From CAWUEX02 sp038148375 (GTDB taxonomy: Bacteria > Pseudomonadota > Alphaproteobacteria > Rhodospirillales > Rhodospirillaceae): DNA of 64,000 bases. The notes under the pieces were generated by a model, which worked only from the letters and a program-made list of their open reading frames with translations, had not been told where the DNA came from and made no database searches. Made by a program: the position numbers and the translations under genes. The number at the start of each line of letters is the position of its first letter. The first letter of the stretch is position 1. Below are positions 41,851 through 51,320 of this stretch, piece by piece. The stretch is taken from assembly GCA_038148375.1 (NCBI GenBank), contig JAYQVH010000011.1, positions 1-64,000 of the forward strand, read 5' to 3'.

Positions 41851-43062
41851 CTAACCGCGCTCTTCGACGTCGACTCCGTCTTCGACGGCATCCGATGGAT
41901 GGAGGATCACAGCCTCGTTTTCGCTCAAACCGTCGGAGACTTCCGCCTCAAGGGTATTGCGCTGACCGACCGTGATCTCCCGCAAGCGCGCCGTGCCATC
42001 GTCATCGATAAACACAGCCCAGCTGTCGCCCGACCGGAAAAGCGCGCTGATCGGCACCTTCAGTATGCCCTGGCGGTCCTGAATCACCACCCGTGTCTCG
42101 ACCCGGTAGCCGTGACCGAGACTCTGCCACTCATTTTGGGGAGAGACGAAATCGATGATGACGTTGACGCGTTGCTCTTCGATGCCGAGCGCGGAGATTT
42201 TCGTGAAACCGAAGGGTTCGACCAGCCGCACTCGGCCTTCGAGTGGTGCGTCACCGCCCCAGTCGTCGACGATGACGCGATCCCCGGCGTTTATCTTGAC
42301 AGCGTCGGTGGACAGCAGGTCGACGACGATCTCCAACTGAGCCGGGTCGCCGAGTTCCATCAACGGAGTCCCCGCCGCCAGCACGCCTTCGCTTTCCTGG
42401 AGGACTCGCAATACACGGCCACTGATCGGTGCTCGCACGGGAATGAGTTCATCATCGGTGCGGACTCCGGTCTCCACATCGCGCGCCGTGATCAATGTCG
42501 CCCGGGCTGACTCAAGGTCGGCCCGTGTCTTACGCAAATTGGCCGTCGCCTGCGCCAGCTGGGCGCGCGCGGTACGCAAAGACAGCTGACGCTGGTCTAG
42601 TGTGGCCTGAGAGATCGTGCCGCGGTCTGCCAGTTGCTCGGCACGCGCGAGTTCGGCCTCGGCGAAGTCGAGCTGGGCCTGCGCGCGGGTTTGCTCTGCT
42701 TCCGCCAGGCCCACGGCGGCATCGGCGGCTTTGACAATGGCTTCGGCTTCGGTACGGCTGCGCACGTCGAGCATGGCAGGGTCGGACGGTTCGAACAGTG
42801 CGAGCACCGTATCGCCCGCAGTCACTGGGTCGCCCGCTTCGATGTCGATGCGGCGGACGCGCCCCGCGACGGGTGCCGAGACCACATAAACATCTTTCAA
42901 GCGGGTCTGGCCTTCGTCGTCAATGGTAACGAGGAGGTCGCCGCGTACAACGCGTGCGACATCGACACCCACCGGTTGGGGCTGCAATGACAGTATAATC
43001 AGGATCAGGACGACCGCGACGACACCGCCGATGGTCAAGGTGCGGCGGGACAGTTTAGGCAC
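41851..43062 (-). CDS. Periplasmic adaptor of an ABC exporter (HlyD/MacA-like)
   Basis: 403 residues with an N-terminal membrane segment (LTIGGVVAVVLILIILSL at 9-26). It has split lipoyl halves (YVVSAPVAGRVRRIDIEAGD near 60 and VRAPISGRVLRVLQ near 207) and a long coiled-coil hairpin between them with Ala, Gln, Glu and Arg repeats. It is the last gene of the minus-strand operon ATPase (45463), permease (43094), adaptor, with a 31-base gap after the permease. This is the gene set of MacAB/DevBCA-type exporters. The TolC partner is not in the operon. Confidence 0.92.
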   Translation of the reverse strand: MPKLSRRTLTIGGVVAVVLILIILSLQPQPVGVDVARVVRGDLLVTIDDEGQTRLKDVYVVSAPVAGRVRRIDIEAGDPVTAGDTVLALFEPSDPAMLDVRSRTEAEAIVKAADAAVGLAEAEQTRAQAQLDFAEAELARAEQLADRGTISQATLDQRQLSLRTARAQLAQATANLRKTRADLESARATLITARDVETGVRTDDELIPVRAPISGRVLRVLQESEGVLAAGTPLMELGDPAQLEIVVDLLSTDAVKINAGDRVIVDDWGGDAPLEGRVRLVEPFGFTKISALGIEEQRVNVIIDFVSPQNEWQSLGHGYRVETRVVIQDRQGILKVPISALFRSGDSWAVFIDDDGTARLREITVGQRNTLEAEVSDGLSENEAVILHPSDAVEDGVDVEERG

Positions 43063-43093
43063 GGTACATCTCCAGTTTCGGTCGGAACATCAT

Positions 43094-45466
43094 CTATTCT
43101 CTCGTTTTTAATGCTGTGACCAGATCGAGCCCATAGACACGACGGCGCGTGAGCAGACCGCACACGACCGCCGACGCGCATACCACGATGACGGACACGC
43201 CGTAAGTCGAGGCATGGATGACAAACGGAAAACTGTACATGTCTGTCGATAAGACGGGGGACATCGCCAAGGCCATAAGGTAGCCGAGGACGCAGCCTAC
43301 GGGCAGAGACACAACGGTAAGAATTCCCAGTTCGCCGAGGAGAATGTAGGTCACTTCCTCGCGGGTGAACCCGAGGACACGTAAACTGGCAAGAGCGCGG
43401 GAGCGTTCGGACAGAGCAATGCGGGCAGCGTTATAAGCGACGCCGAACGCGATCAGGCTGGCCAGCGCGACATAGAAGCCGATCATCACGTTCATCGTGC
43501 TGTCCATGGTTTCGCGGAAACTGTCTAGCGTTGCGCTTCGCTGGGCGATGCCGGCAACGGCCGGGAGATCTTTGAGTATTGCGTACAGTTCGTTGGCGTG
43601 GCGGCTGTCAACCTGCACATGCACGGATGTGACCGTTGGCCCTTCTTTCATCAGCCGGTTGAGCGCGTCGATGTGCATGTAGGCTTGGAAGCCAATGTAT
43701 TCATCGACCAACTGGACGATGGGGATTTCCACGACAGGCCGGCGCTCCTGCAGCACTTCGACGGTCACAATATCGCCGACTTTGAGGTTGAGGTCCTGGG
43801 CGATATGCCGCGACAACGCCAGTCCGCCCGGCGGAGGTTCGACGATTTTTTGTTCGCTGTTCAGGAGGCGCGACAGGTCTGCGCCGGAGACGATTCCCTG
43901 GATGGCTTTGCGGTCAAATACGTGGCCGTTGCGCAGGCGCACGGCGACGCTGCGAACAGGCTGCGTTTTCATTACGCCGGGCAGATGCTGGAGCTCATGC
44001 TCAATGGTGGCTGGCCGTGGCTCGACGAAGGACACGGTGAGGGTCTGCCGTTCCGCCTGGAAGAAGTAGACCTCTATCATTTCCTCGACGCTGTCGAGGA
44101 AGAACAAGGACATTACCATCAAGGCGACGGAAAATGCGACGCCGATCACCGTCAGTCCGGCGCGAACCGGAAAGCGCGTCACATGACGGAAAATCATCCG
44201 TGTCGGCTGGCTGATCGTGAAACGGGCAAAGAAGTGCGACAGCGCACCTTTCTGGTATGAGGTCGGTACCGGCGGCGCCATGGCGACGGCTGGCGACAGA
44301 CCTACGGCCTGACGTACAGCGCCGAGACCGCCAATCAACCCGGCGACAAGGCTAACGCTGGCTGCGGCGGTGAGGACAGCCGGGTCGGTTTTATAGGTGA
44401 GGAGCGGAAACTTATAATATTCGCCGAACATCCCAATCATGCCCCGTGCGATCCAATTGCCGAGACCGATTCCCATCAGAAGTCCGGTCGCCACCAGAAT
44501 GATGATGAATTTGAGGTAGACCCAACCCACTTCGAAATCCGAATAACCGAATGCTTTGAGCAGGCCGATCTGTTCACGTTCCGTGGCGACGATGCGTGTA
44601 ACGACGACATTCAACAAAAATGCGGCGACCAAAAGGAATACAGGTGGGAAGACCGTCCCAGTGATGCGCAGTTGGTCGAGTTCATTGGACAGGAAGAAAT
44701 GTGAAATTTGATCGGCACGGGGATAGGCGCCGGATCCGCCATAAGGCTCGAGGATGACATCCAGACGGCGAATGACCTCTTCCGCCTGAGCACCATGCTG
44801 GAGGCGCAATGTCACACTGTTGAATGCGCCGTCGAGATCGAACGCGGCAGCCAGCGCTTTGCGGCCCATCCACATTACGCCGAACCGCCTGGCGTCCGGC
44901 ATCAGCGCACCGGGACCGAGCGCGTAGATGTATTCTGGCGTCATTACCACGCCGACGATCTCCAAGGGCCGTTTGTGGCCGTTAACGATAGCCTTGAAGG
45001 AATCACCCAGACTGAAACCGTGGGCGTTGGCGAAAGCCTCTGTCACTGCGATTTCGTTGGGCCTGAGAGGGGACGGATACCTGCCCGCCAACATCGTCAC
45101 GTCATTGAGAAGAGGGGTGCCGCGTTCCGGCAATGATATCAACTGTCCTGTCGCCGGTTCGGTCATATCCGGCAGGTCGAGATTGACAGCTGCCGTGATG
45201 CGCGTTTCGGCCAGAGCGACACCGGGTAGATTCTGTATGTCATTCTCAAGACTATTAGGCGCCCGTTTCAAGGTCGCGAATACATCCGCAAACCGGGTGC
45301 GGTCGTAGAATGCATTCATGCTCGTGTCCAAGACGGCAAGAGTGCCGAATGAGGCGATCAGCAGAGCGATGCCGCACGCCACAACCGCGGCTATAGCTAA
45401 GGCCTGACCCTTTATGCGCCATAGATCACGCAGCAGTTTCTTGTTGAGCGGAGAGATGCGCATCAC
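43094..45466 (-). CDS. ABC exporter permease with two FtsX domains
   Basis: 790 residues. The N-terminal membrane segment (GQALAIAAVVACGIALLIA near 19-40) is followed by a large periplasmic part, an FtsX membrane block at about 270-400, a second periplasmic part after a membrane segment near 435, and a final FtsX block at 660-785 (TREEVTYILLGELGILTVVS). The start overlaps the ATPase stop by 4 bases. Such permeases act with a soluble ATPase and an adaptor to move substrates from inner membrane or periplasm. Substrate unknown. Confidence 0.9.
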   Translation of the reverse strand: MMRISPLNKKLLRDLWRIKGQALAIAAVVACGIALLIASFGTLAVLDTSMNAFYDRTRFADVFATLKRAPNSLENDIQNLPGVALAETRITAAVNLDLPDMTEPATGQLISLPERGTPLLNDVTMLAGRYPSPLRPNEIAVTEAFANAHGFSLGDSFKAIVNGHKRPLEIVGVVMTPEYIYALGPGALMPDARRFGVMWMGRKALAAAFDLDGAFNSVTLRLQHGAQAEEVIRRLDVILEPYGGSGAYPRADQISHFFLSNELDQLRITGTVFPPVFLLVAAFLLNVVVTRIVATEREQIGLLKAFGYSDFEVGWVYLKFIIILVATGLLMGIGLGNWIARGMIGMFGEYYKFPLLTYKTDPAVLTAAASVSLVAGLIGGLGAVRQAVGLSPAVAMAPPVPTSYQKGALSHFFARFTISQPTRMIFRHVTRFPVRAGLTVIGVAFSVALMVMSLFFLDSVEEMIEVYFFQAERQTLTVSFVEPRPATIEHELQHLPGVMKTQPVRSVAVRLRNGHVFDRKAIQGIVSGADLSRLLNSEQKIVEPPPGGLALSRHIAQDLNLKVGDIVTVEVLQERRPVVEIPIVQLVDEYIGFQAYMHIDALNRLMKEGPTVTSVHVQVDSRHANELYAILKDLPAVAGIAQRSATLDSFRETMDSTMNVMIGFYVALASLIAFGVAYNAARIALSERSRALASLRVLGFTREEVTYILLGELGILTVVSLPVGCVLGYLMALAMSPVLSTDMYSFPFVIHASTYGVSVIVVCASAVVCGLLTRRRVYGLDLVTALKTRE

Positions 45467-46224
45467 CAGGTCAGCTCCTGCGGCGCTTTTTTGAACGGTA
45501 TGTCTTCCACGCTGGCGATTTGGCCGTCGGCGAAACGGATGACCCGTTCCGCCATGTCTTTGATCCCCGCATTGTGCGTAATCAGTGCGGTTGTGGTGCC
45601 GAGTTCTCGGTTGGCGCGTTCCAGAGCTTCCAGCACAACCACGCCTGTCTTGCTGTCGAGCGCGCCAGTCGGTTCATCGCACAACAGCACCTCAGGGCGT
45701 TTCGCGATGGCGCGGGCGATCGCCACGCGCTGTTGCTCGCCACCGGATAACTGCGACGGAAAGTGGTCGAGCCGGTGGTCGAGCCCGACCATCTCCAGCG
45801 CTTCGTCGGGCTGCATAGGATCTTCCGCGATTTCCGTCACCAGCCCGACATTCTCGCGGGCGGTCAGACTCGGAATCAGATTGTAGAACTGGAAAACGAA
45901 ACCGACATGATCGCGCCGGTACGCCGTCAACTCGCTGGCGGAGCAAGCCGTGATTTCGAGGTCTTTGAAAAACAACCTGCCCGATGTCGGCAGATCGATC
46001 CCGCCGAGTATGTTCAGAAGCGTCGACTTGCCGCTGCCGGACGGCCCAAGCAGCACAACCAGTTCTCCTTCGTACAGAGTGAGATTGACGCCGCGGAGCG
46101 CTTGGACTTTGAGGTCGCCGGTTTCGTATATCTTTGTCAGACCTTCGGCGCGGAAGGTCTCTGTAACGCGTGTTCCGTCGTGAACTCCGTCAGGCATTGC
46201 CTCTGGTGTCCTTTTAACCGGCAA
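45463..46224 (-). CDS. ABC exporter ATPase (LolD/MacB-like)
   Basis: 253 residues. Walker A GPSGSGKSTLLN near 60, Q-loop in GFVFQFYNL, signature LSGGEQQRVAIARAIA near 160, Walker B VLLCDEPTGALD near 180 and switch His in TALITHN near 213. This is the standard MacB/LolD-type ATPase. It is the first gene of the operon, followed by permease and adaptor, and lies 152 bases from the divergent MATE gene. A tail of about 20 residues precedes the stop. Confidence 0.95.
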   Translation of the reverse strand: MPVKRTPEAMPDGVHDGTRVTETFRAEGLTKIYETGDLKVQALRGVNLTLYEGELVVLLGPSGSGKSTLLNILGGIDLPTSGRLFFKDLEITACSASELTAYRRDHVGFVFQFYNLIPSLTARENVGLVTEIAEDPMQPDEALEMVGLDHRLDHFPSQLSGGEQQRVAIARAIAKRPEVLLCDEPTGALDSKTGVVVLEALERANRELGTTTALITHNAGIKDMAERVIRFADGQIASVEDIPFKKAPQELTW

Positions 46225-46376
46225 GACTGGAGGGTCTTATACCACCGTAGGTAGGTCAACTATATACCGGTCAGGCCAGGGCCGGTGTGTGACGCGAACA
46301 TGACAGCTGTGCAAAACTCGCAGCGACATTGATTTTGATCAATCTATTATGATTGGTTCAAACGTAAGGACACGAT

Positions 46377-47834
46377 GTGAGCGCACATTCAACGCCATCG
46401 AAAACACGCGCGCCCTCTGGGCATGGTCACGGTCCTGGTGCGGGACGAGCCGGAAAGGGCGGGCGGGATCTGACCTCAGGCCCGGTCCGCGGCCAGTTTC
46501 TCAACCTGACCGCCTTCATGGCGATCGGCGCGATCATGTCCATGACCTTCCAGGTCGTCGACACTTATTTCGTGGCTCAGCTGGGCACGGAAGAACTCGC
46601 TGCAATGGCGTTCACGTTCCCAGTGGTGATGATTTTACATGCCATTGCTGTCGGATTGGGGACGGGCGTAACGGCCGTGGTCTCGCGTGTCGTCGGCAGC
46701 GGCGCGGGCACTGAATCCAAGGTCATCGCCAGCGACAGTCTGATCCTGTCTATTATCATTACCTTGCTGTTCACGATCGCCGGTCTTTTGACGATTGACC
46801 CGCTCTTCGCCCTTCTTGGCGCCGGGCCTGAGGTCATGCCGCTGATCCATGACTATATGGAAATCTGGTACTACGGCATGGTGTTCATGATTGTACCGAT
46901 GATTGCCAATGCGCTGATCCGCGCTCACGGGGACGCCAAGGTGCCAAGCATGATTATGAGCGTCTCTGCGGTCGTAAACCTGATTCTCGATCCCATCTTG
47001 ATTTTTGGCCTGTTGGGGGCGCCGCGCATGGAACTGCAAGGCGCGGCTCTGGCGACCGTGATCGCGCGGTTCCTCAGTTTCGCGGCCGCGATGTGGGTGC
47101 TGCACCACCGCATGCATGCCTTGAACTATGACATTCCCGGCGTTGAGCGTTTGCGCGAGAACTGGGGCAAAATCTTGCATATCGGATTGCCGTCGACCGG
47201 AACTCAGCTGATCGTGCCCGTGTCTATGGGCATTCTTACAGCGCTTGTTGCCTCGTTCGGGGCGGTCGCGGTCGCCGCTTACGGCATTGCGACCCGTCTT
47301 GAGATGTTTGCGCTTATTTTCATGATGGCGACGTCAATTGCCATGGGACCCTTTGTCGGACAGAACGCCGGCGCAGGGCGCATCGACCGCGTGAAAGAAG
47401 CCGTCCGCTTCGCGCTGCAAGCTAACTTTGTCTACGGCTTGCTGCTCGCGGTGATCCTTGCTGTGTTCGGAGACTCTGTCGCTCAGATATTCAGCGATGA
47501 CTCAGAGGTGATCCGGGTTGCGGCGTTCTACATGTTGGTGGTGCCGGTGACCTATCCGATCCTGGCCATCATCAATATCGGTTCGCAAACCTTCAATTCC
47601 CTTGCGCGGCCCATGCCGGCCATGGTCATCGGCGCAATGAAGTCAATGTTTGTCCAGGTGCCGTTGGCGTATCTGGGCGCCTCTGTGGCCGGCATTCAGG
47701 GCGTGTTTGTGGCGATGGCGGTCTCTTCGGTGATCGTCGCAATCGTAGCGTTTTTCTGGTTGAAGCGTGTCATTCGTCAGGAAGAGGGGGTATCTGACGA
47801 GACTTCCGCGCCGCAGACAAGTCCGGCGGAATAG
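46377..47834 (+). CDS. MATE family efflux transporter
   Basis: 485 residues from a GTG. The N-terminal 30 residues are polar (HGHGPGAGRAGKGGRD), then about 12 membrane helices in two similar halves. The first half holds TYFVAQLGTEELAAMAF near 62 and RAHGDAKVPSMIMSVSAVVN near 185, and the second half GAVAVAAYGIATRLEMFALI near 300. This is the MatE fold that exports cationic drugs with Na+ or H+. Divergent from the ABC exporter operon with a shared 152-base promoter region. The convergent gene at 47851 starts 16 bases downstream. Confidence 0.92.
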   Translation: MSAHSTPSKTRAPSGHGHGPGAGRAGKGGRDLTSGPVRGQFLNLTAFMAIGAIMSMTFQVVDTYFVAQLGTEELAAMAFTFPVVMILHAIAVGLGTGVTAVVSRVVGSGAGTESKVIASDSLILSIIITLLFTIAGLLTIDPLFALLGAGPEVMPLIHDYMEIWYYGMVFMIVPMIANALIRAHGDAKVPSMIMSVSAVVNLILDPILIFGLLGAPRMELQGAALATVIARFLSFAAAMWVLHHRMHALNYDIPGVERLRENWGKILHIGLPSTGTQLIVPVSMGILTALVASFGAVAVAAYGIATRLEMFALIFMMATSIAMGPFVGQNAGAGRIDRVKEAVRFALQANFVYGLLLAVILAVFGDSVAQIFSDDSEVIRVAAFYMLVVPVTYPILAIINIGSQTFNSLARPMPAMVIGAMKSMFVQVPLAYLGASVAGIQGVFVAMAVSSVIVAIVAFFWLKRVIRQEEGVSDETSAPQTSPAE

Positions 47835-47850
47835 ATTTCTTATCGGCGCG

Positions 47851-48837
47851 TTAGACGGCTTGGCCTTGCGCAATTGCGCGGATGGTGCTCATGCCCTGAC
47901 GCATATCCGTCATCACGAACTCACCTTTACTGACAGGGCTACCGATTTTGACATTCGGAAACTTCGTGATCCATGCGTTCATTTTCACGGTCATTCCGCA
48001 TAGCACGCCACCGATCGTGGTGTGATAATTCGAAATCAGCTTCTTAACTTCTTCGAAACGCGCTGCCGACAGGTTATCCCAAAGATCCTGCGTTTGAACG
48101 TCGAAGTCATTGAACAGTCGTTTCAAAAATTCGACAACGCCCGTCATCAGTTTTTCGACTTTTGCAATGTGATCGAGCAGGTTCTTGTCTTGGCGTACCT
48201 GGTAATTCTTTTTCACTTCCTTCATGGAGTCCAGGAAGTTGGTGAGTAGAGGCTCAAGCCGGTCCAGGCAATTCTTGTAATAGGATAGCGATAGGAAAAT
48301 ATCGCCGTAATCCTCAAGAAACAGAGGAATCTGATCGAGTTCTATATTGAGCTTCTCCGCCATCAATTTGAGCTTGGCGAGCGCTTTTTTGACATCGGGG
48401 TCCTTGAATAGACCGATCAAGTCACTGAAGTTCGACACCTCCAGATCGTCGTCACCGTAAATCTGTTTGATCAGCGGCAAGGTGAAGTTTGACATGTATG
48501 CCGTAAGTTCCTTGTTCTTCTCTTCGGTGAGTTGAAGTTCGGAACCCTCGGCGATCGGGATGCCAAGTTTTCGTAGCGATTTACGCAAACTGTATACGTC
48601 GAAACTGTGCAATGGCGCGAGTTGGCTGACCACCCTCATATCCGGGTGCGACAGGCCCTGCTTCCACTGAAAGTGGTCCGGCAAGTTATCGACCGAGATT
48701 TGACCGCTGCCGGTGTCGCGCTCGGCAAACAGCTCGATCACCCCTTCGAGATGGTTGTTCTTGATCAGGCGCGCGCTGTGCAGTCCCTCGGTCTTAAAAG
48801 GGATAATCTCAAGCGGCAGGACAAACAATGAGTCCAT
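47851..48837 (-). CDS. Unknown, mostly helical protein next to motA
   Basis: About 328 residues from the ATG giving MDSLFVLPLEIIPF, preferred because the sequence character changes there; an ATG at 48942 is open but would add a Cys/Ser-rich leader. The protein is rich in Leu, Lys, Asp and Glu, and has probable helices in the middle (DVKKALAKLKLMAEKLNIEL, LEPLLTNFLDSMKEVKKNYQ). No membrane segment or known motif was recognised. Base composition appears lower in GC than the neighbours. It lies downstream of motA on the same strand with a 200-base gap, so a role tied to motility or cell envelope is a guess only. Confidence 0.6.
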   Translation of the reverse strand: MDSLFVLPLEIIPFKTEGLHSARLIKNNHLEGVIELFAERDTGSGQISVDNLPDHFQWKQGLSHPDMRVVSQLAPLHSFDVYSLRKSLRKLGIPIAEGSELQLTEEKNKELTAYMSNFTLPLIKQIYGDDDLEVSNFSDLIGLFKDPDVKKALAKLKLMAEKLNIELDQIPLFLEDYGDIFLSLSYYKNCLDRLEPLLTNFLDSMKEVKKNYQVRQDKNLLDHIAKVEKLMTGVVEFLKRLFNDFDVQTQDLWDNLSAARFEEVKKLISNYHTTIGGVLCGMTVKMNAWITKFPNVKIGSPVSKGEFVMTDMRQGMSTIRAIAQGQAV

Positions 48838-49039
48838 ATCCGCATCGACGATCGGGTTAAGTTTGGAAGATCCAGCCACGCCAGAGACACTACTTAGAAA
48901 GCAAATTAAACCAAAGCGGGAGATAGGTTTCCCGCCGCACATTCATCGCGGCCAGAGTTAATCACGACTCAAAACAAACCACTAAGAGTATAGTTGCCCG
49001 GACACATGCAAAACCTGCAATTGGTTCATGTACGAACGT

Positions 49040-49909
49040 TCAGCCGTTGGCCGGGGTATTGTTGATAGCGTCTTCGAGCTCGAAAAAGCTGGGTTGAACC
49101 TCGGTTGGGACGCTGCCCCGGCCGATTTCCACCGATACTTGAGGCGCGTTACCATTGAGGTGGGCGACCAGGACGTCGCGGATGATCAGGTAAAACTGAT
49201 GCTCTTCGTCCAGAATCTGTTTCAGCCGGACTGCAAAAGGGCCGACCAGCAGGTAAGCAAGGAACACTCCGAGGAATGTGCCTGTCAACGCACCGGCGAT
49301 CAGGGTGCCTAATACCTCCGGCGGTTCTGTGACCGAAGACATTGTTTTGATCACGCCGAGCACCGCAGCGACGATGCCGATCGCCGGCAGGCCGTCAGCC
49401 ATCGTTTGTAACGCTTCCTGCGGCTTTAAGACCTCGTGATGATGCTTTTCCAGTTGCGATTCCATGGCATCAAAAACCTGATGCGGATCGTCCAAATTCA
49501 TCGACAGCATGCGTAGGGTGTCGCAGATGAACGCTGTCGCGAAATGATCTTCGACGATTTTCGGATACTTCTGGAAGATATCGCTTTCCTGCGGGTTCTC
49601 GATGTGACTTTCGATAACCAAAATACCTTTGGACTTGACCAGCTTCGTAATGGTGAACAGAAGGCAAAGGACATCCAGGAAATCTTCTTCGTTCCATTTT
49701 GGCTGGCCGAAAGCTTTTTTCAGTCCGCCCAGTGTTCCTTTGATGACTTTACCGGCATTGCCAATAATCAAAGCGCCGATCGCACCGCCGAAGATGATCG
49801 TCAGTTCGTAGGGCAGGGCATGAAGAATCACTTCGAACTTACCGCCGGACACGGTGTACCCGCCGAACACGCAAACCATCACGAATATGATGCCGATAAT
49901 TGCTCGCAC
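49040..49909 (-). CDS. motA: Flagellar motor stator protein MotA
   Basis: 289 residues, near the usual length. Hydrophobic segments lie at about 2-20, 32-50, 168-190 and 203-225. Recognisable features are GGKFEVILHALPYELTIIFG near 23, VKSKGILVIESHIENPQESD near 90, LPAIGIVAAVLGVIKTM (the Pro and following residues of MotA helix 3) and TGTFLGVFLAYLLVGPFAVR with the second Pro. It forms the ring around MotB and the torque loop touches FliG. motB is not adjacent, which is unusual; the next gene is unknown. Confidence 0.93.
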   Translation of the reverse strand: MRAIIGIIFVMVCVFGGYTVSGGKFEVILHALPYELTIIFGGAIGALIIGNAGKVIKGTLGGLKKAFGQPKWNEEDFLDVLCLLFTITKLVKSKGILVIESHIENPQESDIFQKYPKIVEDHFATAFICDTLRMLSMNLDDPHQVFDAMESQLEKHHHEVLKPQEALQTMADGLPAIGIVAAVLGVIKTMSSVTEPPEVLGTLIAGALTGTFLGVFLAYLLVGPFAVRLKQILDEEHQFYLIIRDVLVAHLNGNAPQVSVEIGRGSVPTEVQPSFFELEDAINNTPANG

Positions 49910-50034
49910 TGCCCCTACGTACCCTTCTTTCCCGATCGCCGCCGTTTCACGCGACGATGACGGAGACCCCGATTCCCTATACTAATTCAACAGTTTATCA
50001 AAGACGTATCGGATTGGCGAGGCTCACGGTTCAC

Positions 50035-50373
50035 ATGGAAACCCGTCTAAAAACACGGATCTGGGTCCAGGCGTTCCTGCGCCGGTTAGGCGGCGAAGGG
50101 GTCATGGCCGCGCTGATTGTCCGCGGCGACGAAGACGCAGGAGCCGTTCTCATTAAGGTCAATGGGTTTCAGGCCGGCTGCCGCGTTTACACCCAGGTCA
50201 GGACGGAAACAGGTCAGTTGGTATGGATGTGCGGGACGGGGGAGACCGGAGTGCCAGAACAGGATGCAGATGCGTATATCTCCCGGCAGCGGAAATATGA
50301 CGCGGACTTATGGGTGATCGAAGTCGAGGACCCGAAAGGAACCTACGAAATTGATGGTCCGGTTCTGTCGTAA
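50035..50373 (+). CDS. DUF1491 family protein
   Basis: 112 residues from the ATG giving METRLKTRIWVQAFLRR; an open frame upstream begins in unrelated polar sequence. The match to DUF1491 is seen in FLRRLGGEGVMAALIVRGDE, GAVLIKVNGF and YISRQRKYDADLWVIEVED. Alphaproteobacterial family of unknown function, soluble. It is convergent with the ModA-like gene, whose 21-bp repeats begin 25 bases after this stop codon. Confidence 0.8.
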   Translation: METRLKTRIWVQAFLRRLGGEGVMAALIVRGDEDAGAVLIKVNGFQAGCRVYTQVRTETGQLVWMCGTGETGVPEQDADAYISRQRKYDADLWVIEVEDPKGTYEIDGPVLS

Positions 50374-50387
50374 CCGTACAGCACGCC

Positions 50388-51320
50388 CTATTGAGCGACG
50401 GCAAAGCCGTACCGTTCCACGGCAAAGCCGTACCGTTCCACGGCAAAGCCGTACCGTTCCAATGTTGTCCGACTGCGCGCCGAAAAGAGGCTTTCAAAAA
50501 CCGCCAGCACGTCTGACGTTGCACGCCCGGACAGGACGGCGGCGAAATAGGCAATCGGCGGATGCGCGTCGGCGGGAATGATACCCCTTACCCTTACGTG
50601 TGGGCTCAATGCCGCGTCCGTCGCGTAGACGAGGCCGAGGGGCGTTTCACCGCGCTCAACCATTGCCAATACGGCGCGGACGTTCGCCTGCAGTGCCAGG
50701 CGGTCGCGTACCGCAGGCCACAGACCGAGATTTTCAAGGGCAGCCTTCCCGTATAAGCCCGCCGGCACATGGGCCGGATTGCCAAGCGCCAGGCGGCCTC
50801 CGTCCAGCGCGCTCAAGAGAGCGAGTGGTTTTCTGACGTCGAGCATTCCTAGCCCAGTGCCGCCGGACATAGGTCCGACGAGGACAAGGCGGTTACGGAC
50901 CAAAGGCCGGATGAATTCACGGTCAAGTAACCCTTTTCCATCCAACAGCTCGATCCAAGCCGGGGCCGCCGAGATATATATGTCTGCGGGTGCGCCGCGT
51001 TCGATCTGGCGTGCGAGCGTTCCTGAACTCGCGACAGATACGCGCACATCTGGTGACGTGGCCGCCCCAGAGGTCGCCAAAATATCTCGCAAGGCGGGGG
51101 CCGCGCTGGCCGCGGAGAGAATTAGCACGCGTTCCGCTGCGCCGGTCCGCGGTGTGCAGATCAGGATCAGCGCCAAGCCAAACGCGGTTAAAACAGCCCT
51201 GAAAAGACCAGTTTTCTGGCCTTCAACGGGTCGCTGGACTCGTACGGACGAGATGGCTATGGTCTGCGCCCTTTCCGGTCCACGACCATTGCCCGAGAGC
51301 CCACAGCCGAGGTGTGACAT
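50388..51320 (-). CDS. ModA-like periplasmic molybdate/oxoanion-binding protein, orphan
   Basis: 310 residues from the ATG at 51320, which overlaps the divergent gcrA start (shared CATG). A longer upstream frame exists but runs fully antisense to gcrA. A hydrophobic signal stretch AVLTAFGLALILICTPRTGA comes after a long N-terminal region. The mature part matches ModA: LILSAASAAPALRDIL, then SSGTLARQIERGAPADIYIS, and GNPAHVPAGLYGKAALENLG near the middle. No modB or modC is nearby. The C-terminus ends in three copies of a seven-residue repeat (ERYGFAV), encoded by a 21-bp tandem repeat. The start is uncertain. Confidence 0.7.
   Translation of the reverse strand: MSHLGCGLSGNGRGPERAQTIAISSVRVQRPVEGQKTGLFRAVLTAFGLALILICTPRTGAAERVLILSAASAAPALRDILATSGAATSPDVRVSVASSGTLARQIERGAPADIYISAAPAWIELLDGKGLLDREFIRPLVRNRLVLVGPMSGGTGLGMLDVRKPLALLSALDGGRLALGNPAHVPAGLYGKAALENLGLWPAVRDRLALQANVRAVLAMVERGETPLGLVYATDAALSPHVRVRGIIPADAHPPIAYFAAVLSGRATSDVLAVFESLFSARSRTTLERYGFAVERYGFAVERYGFAVAQ
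50398..50460. repeat. 21-bp tandem repeat, three perfect copies, at the 3' end of the ModA-like gene
   Basis: Units of ACGGCAAAGCCGTACCGTTC plus C at 50398, 50419 and 50440. Each unit contains a 5-bp hairpin ACGGC-AAA-GCCGT. Because 21 is a multiple of three, the repeat is translated on the minus strand as ERYGFAV three times, and copies can change without breaking the frame. Confidence 0.95.

Noticed and set aside
50398..50460. CRISPR-like array
   Set aside because: The units are directly adjacent with no spacers and are translated in frame; no cas gene is near.
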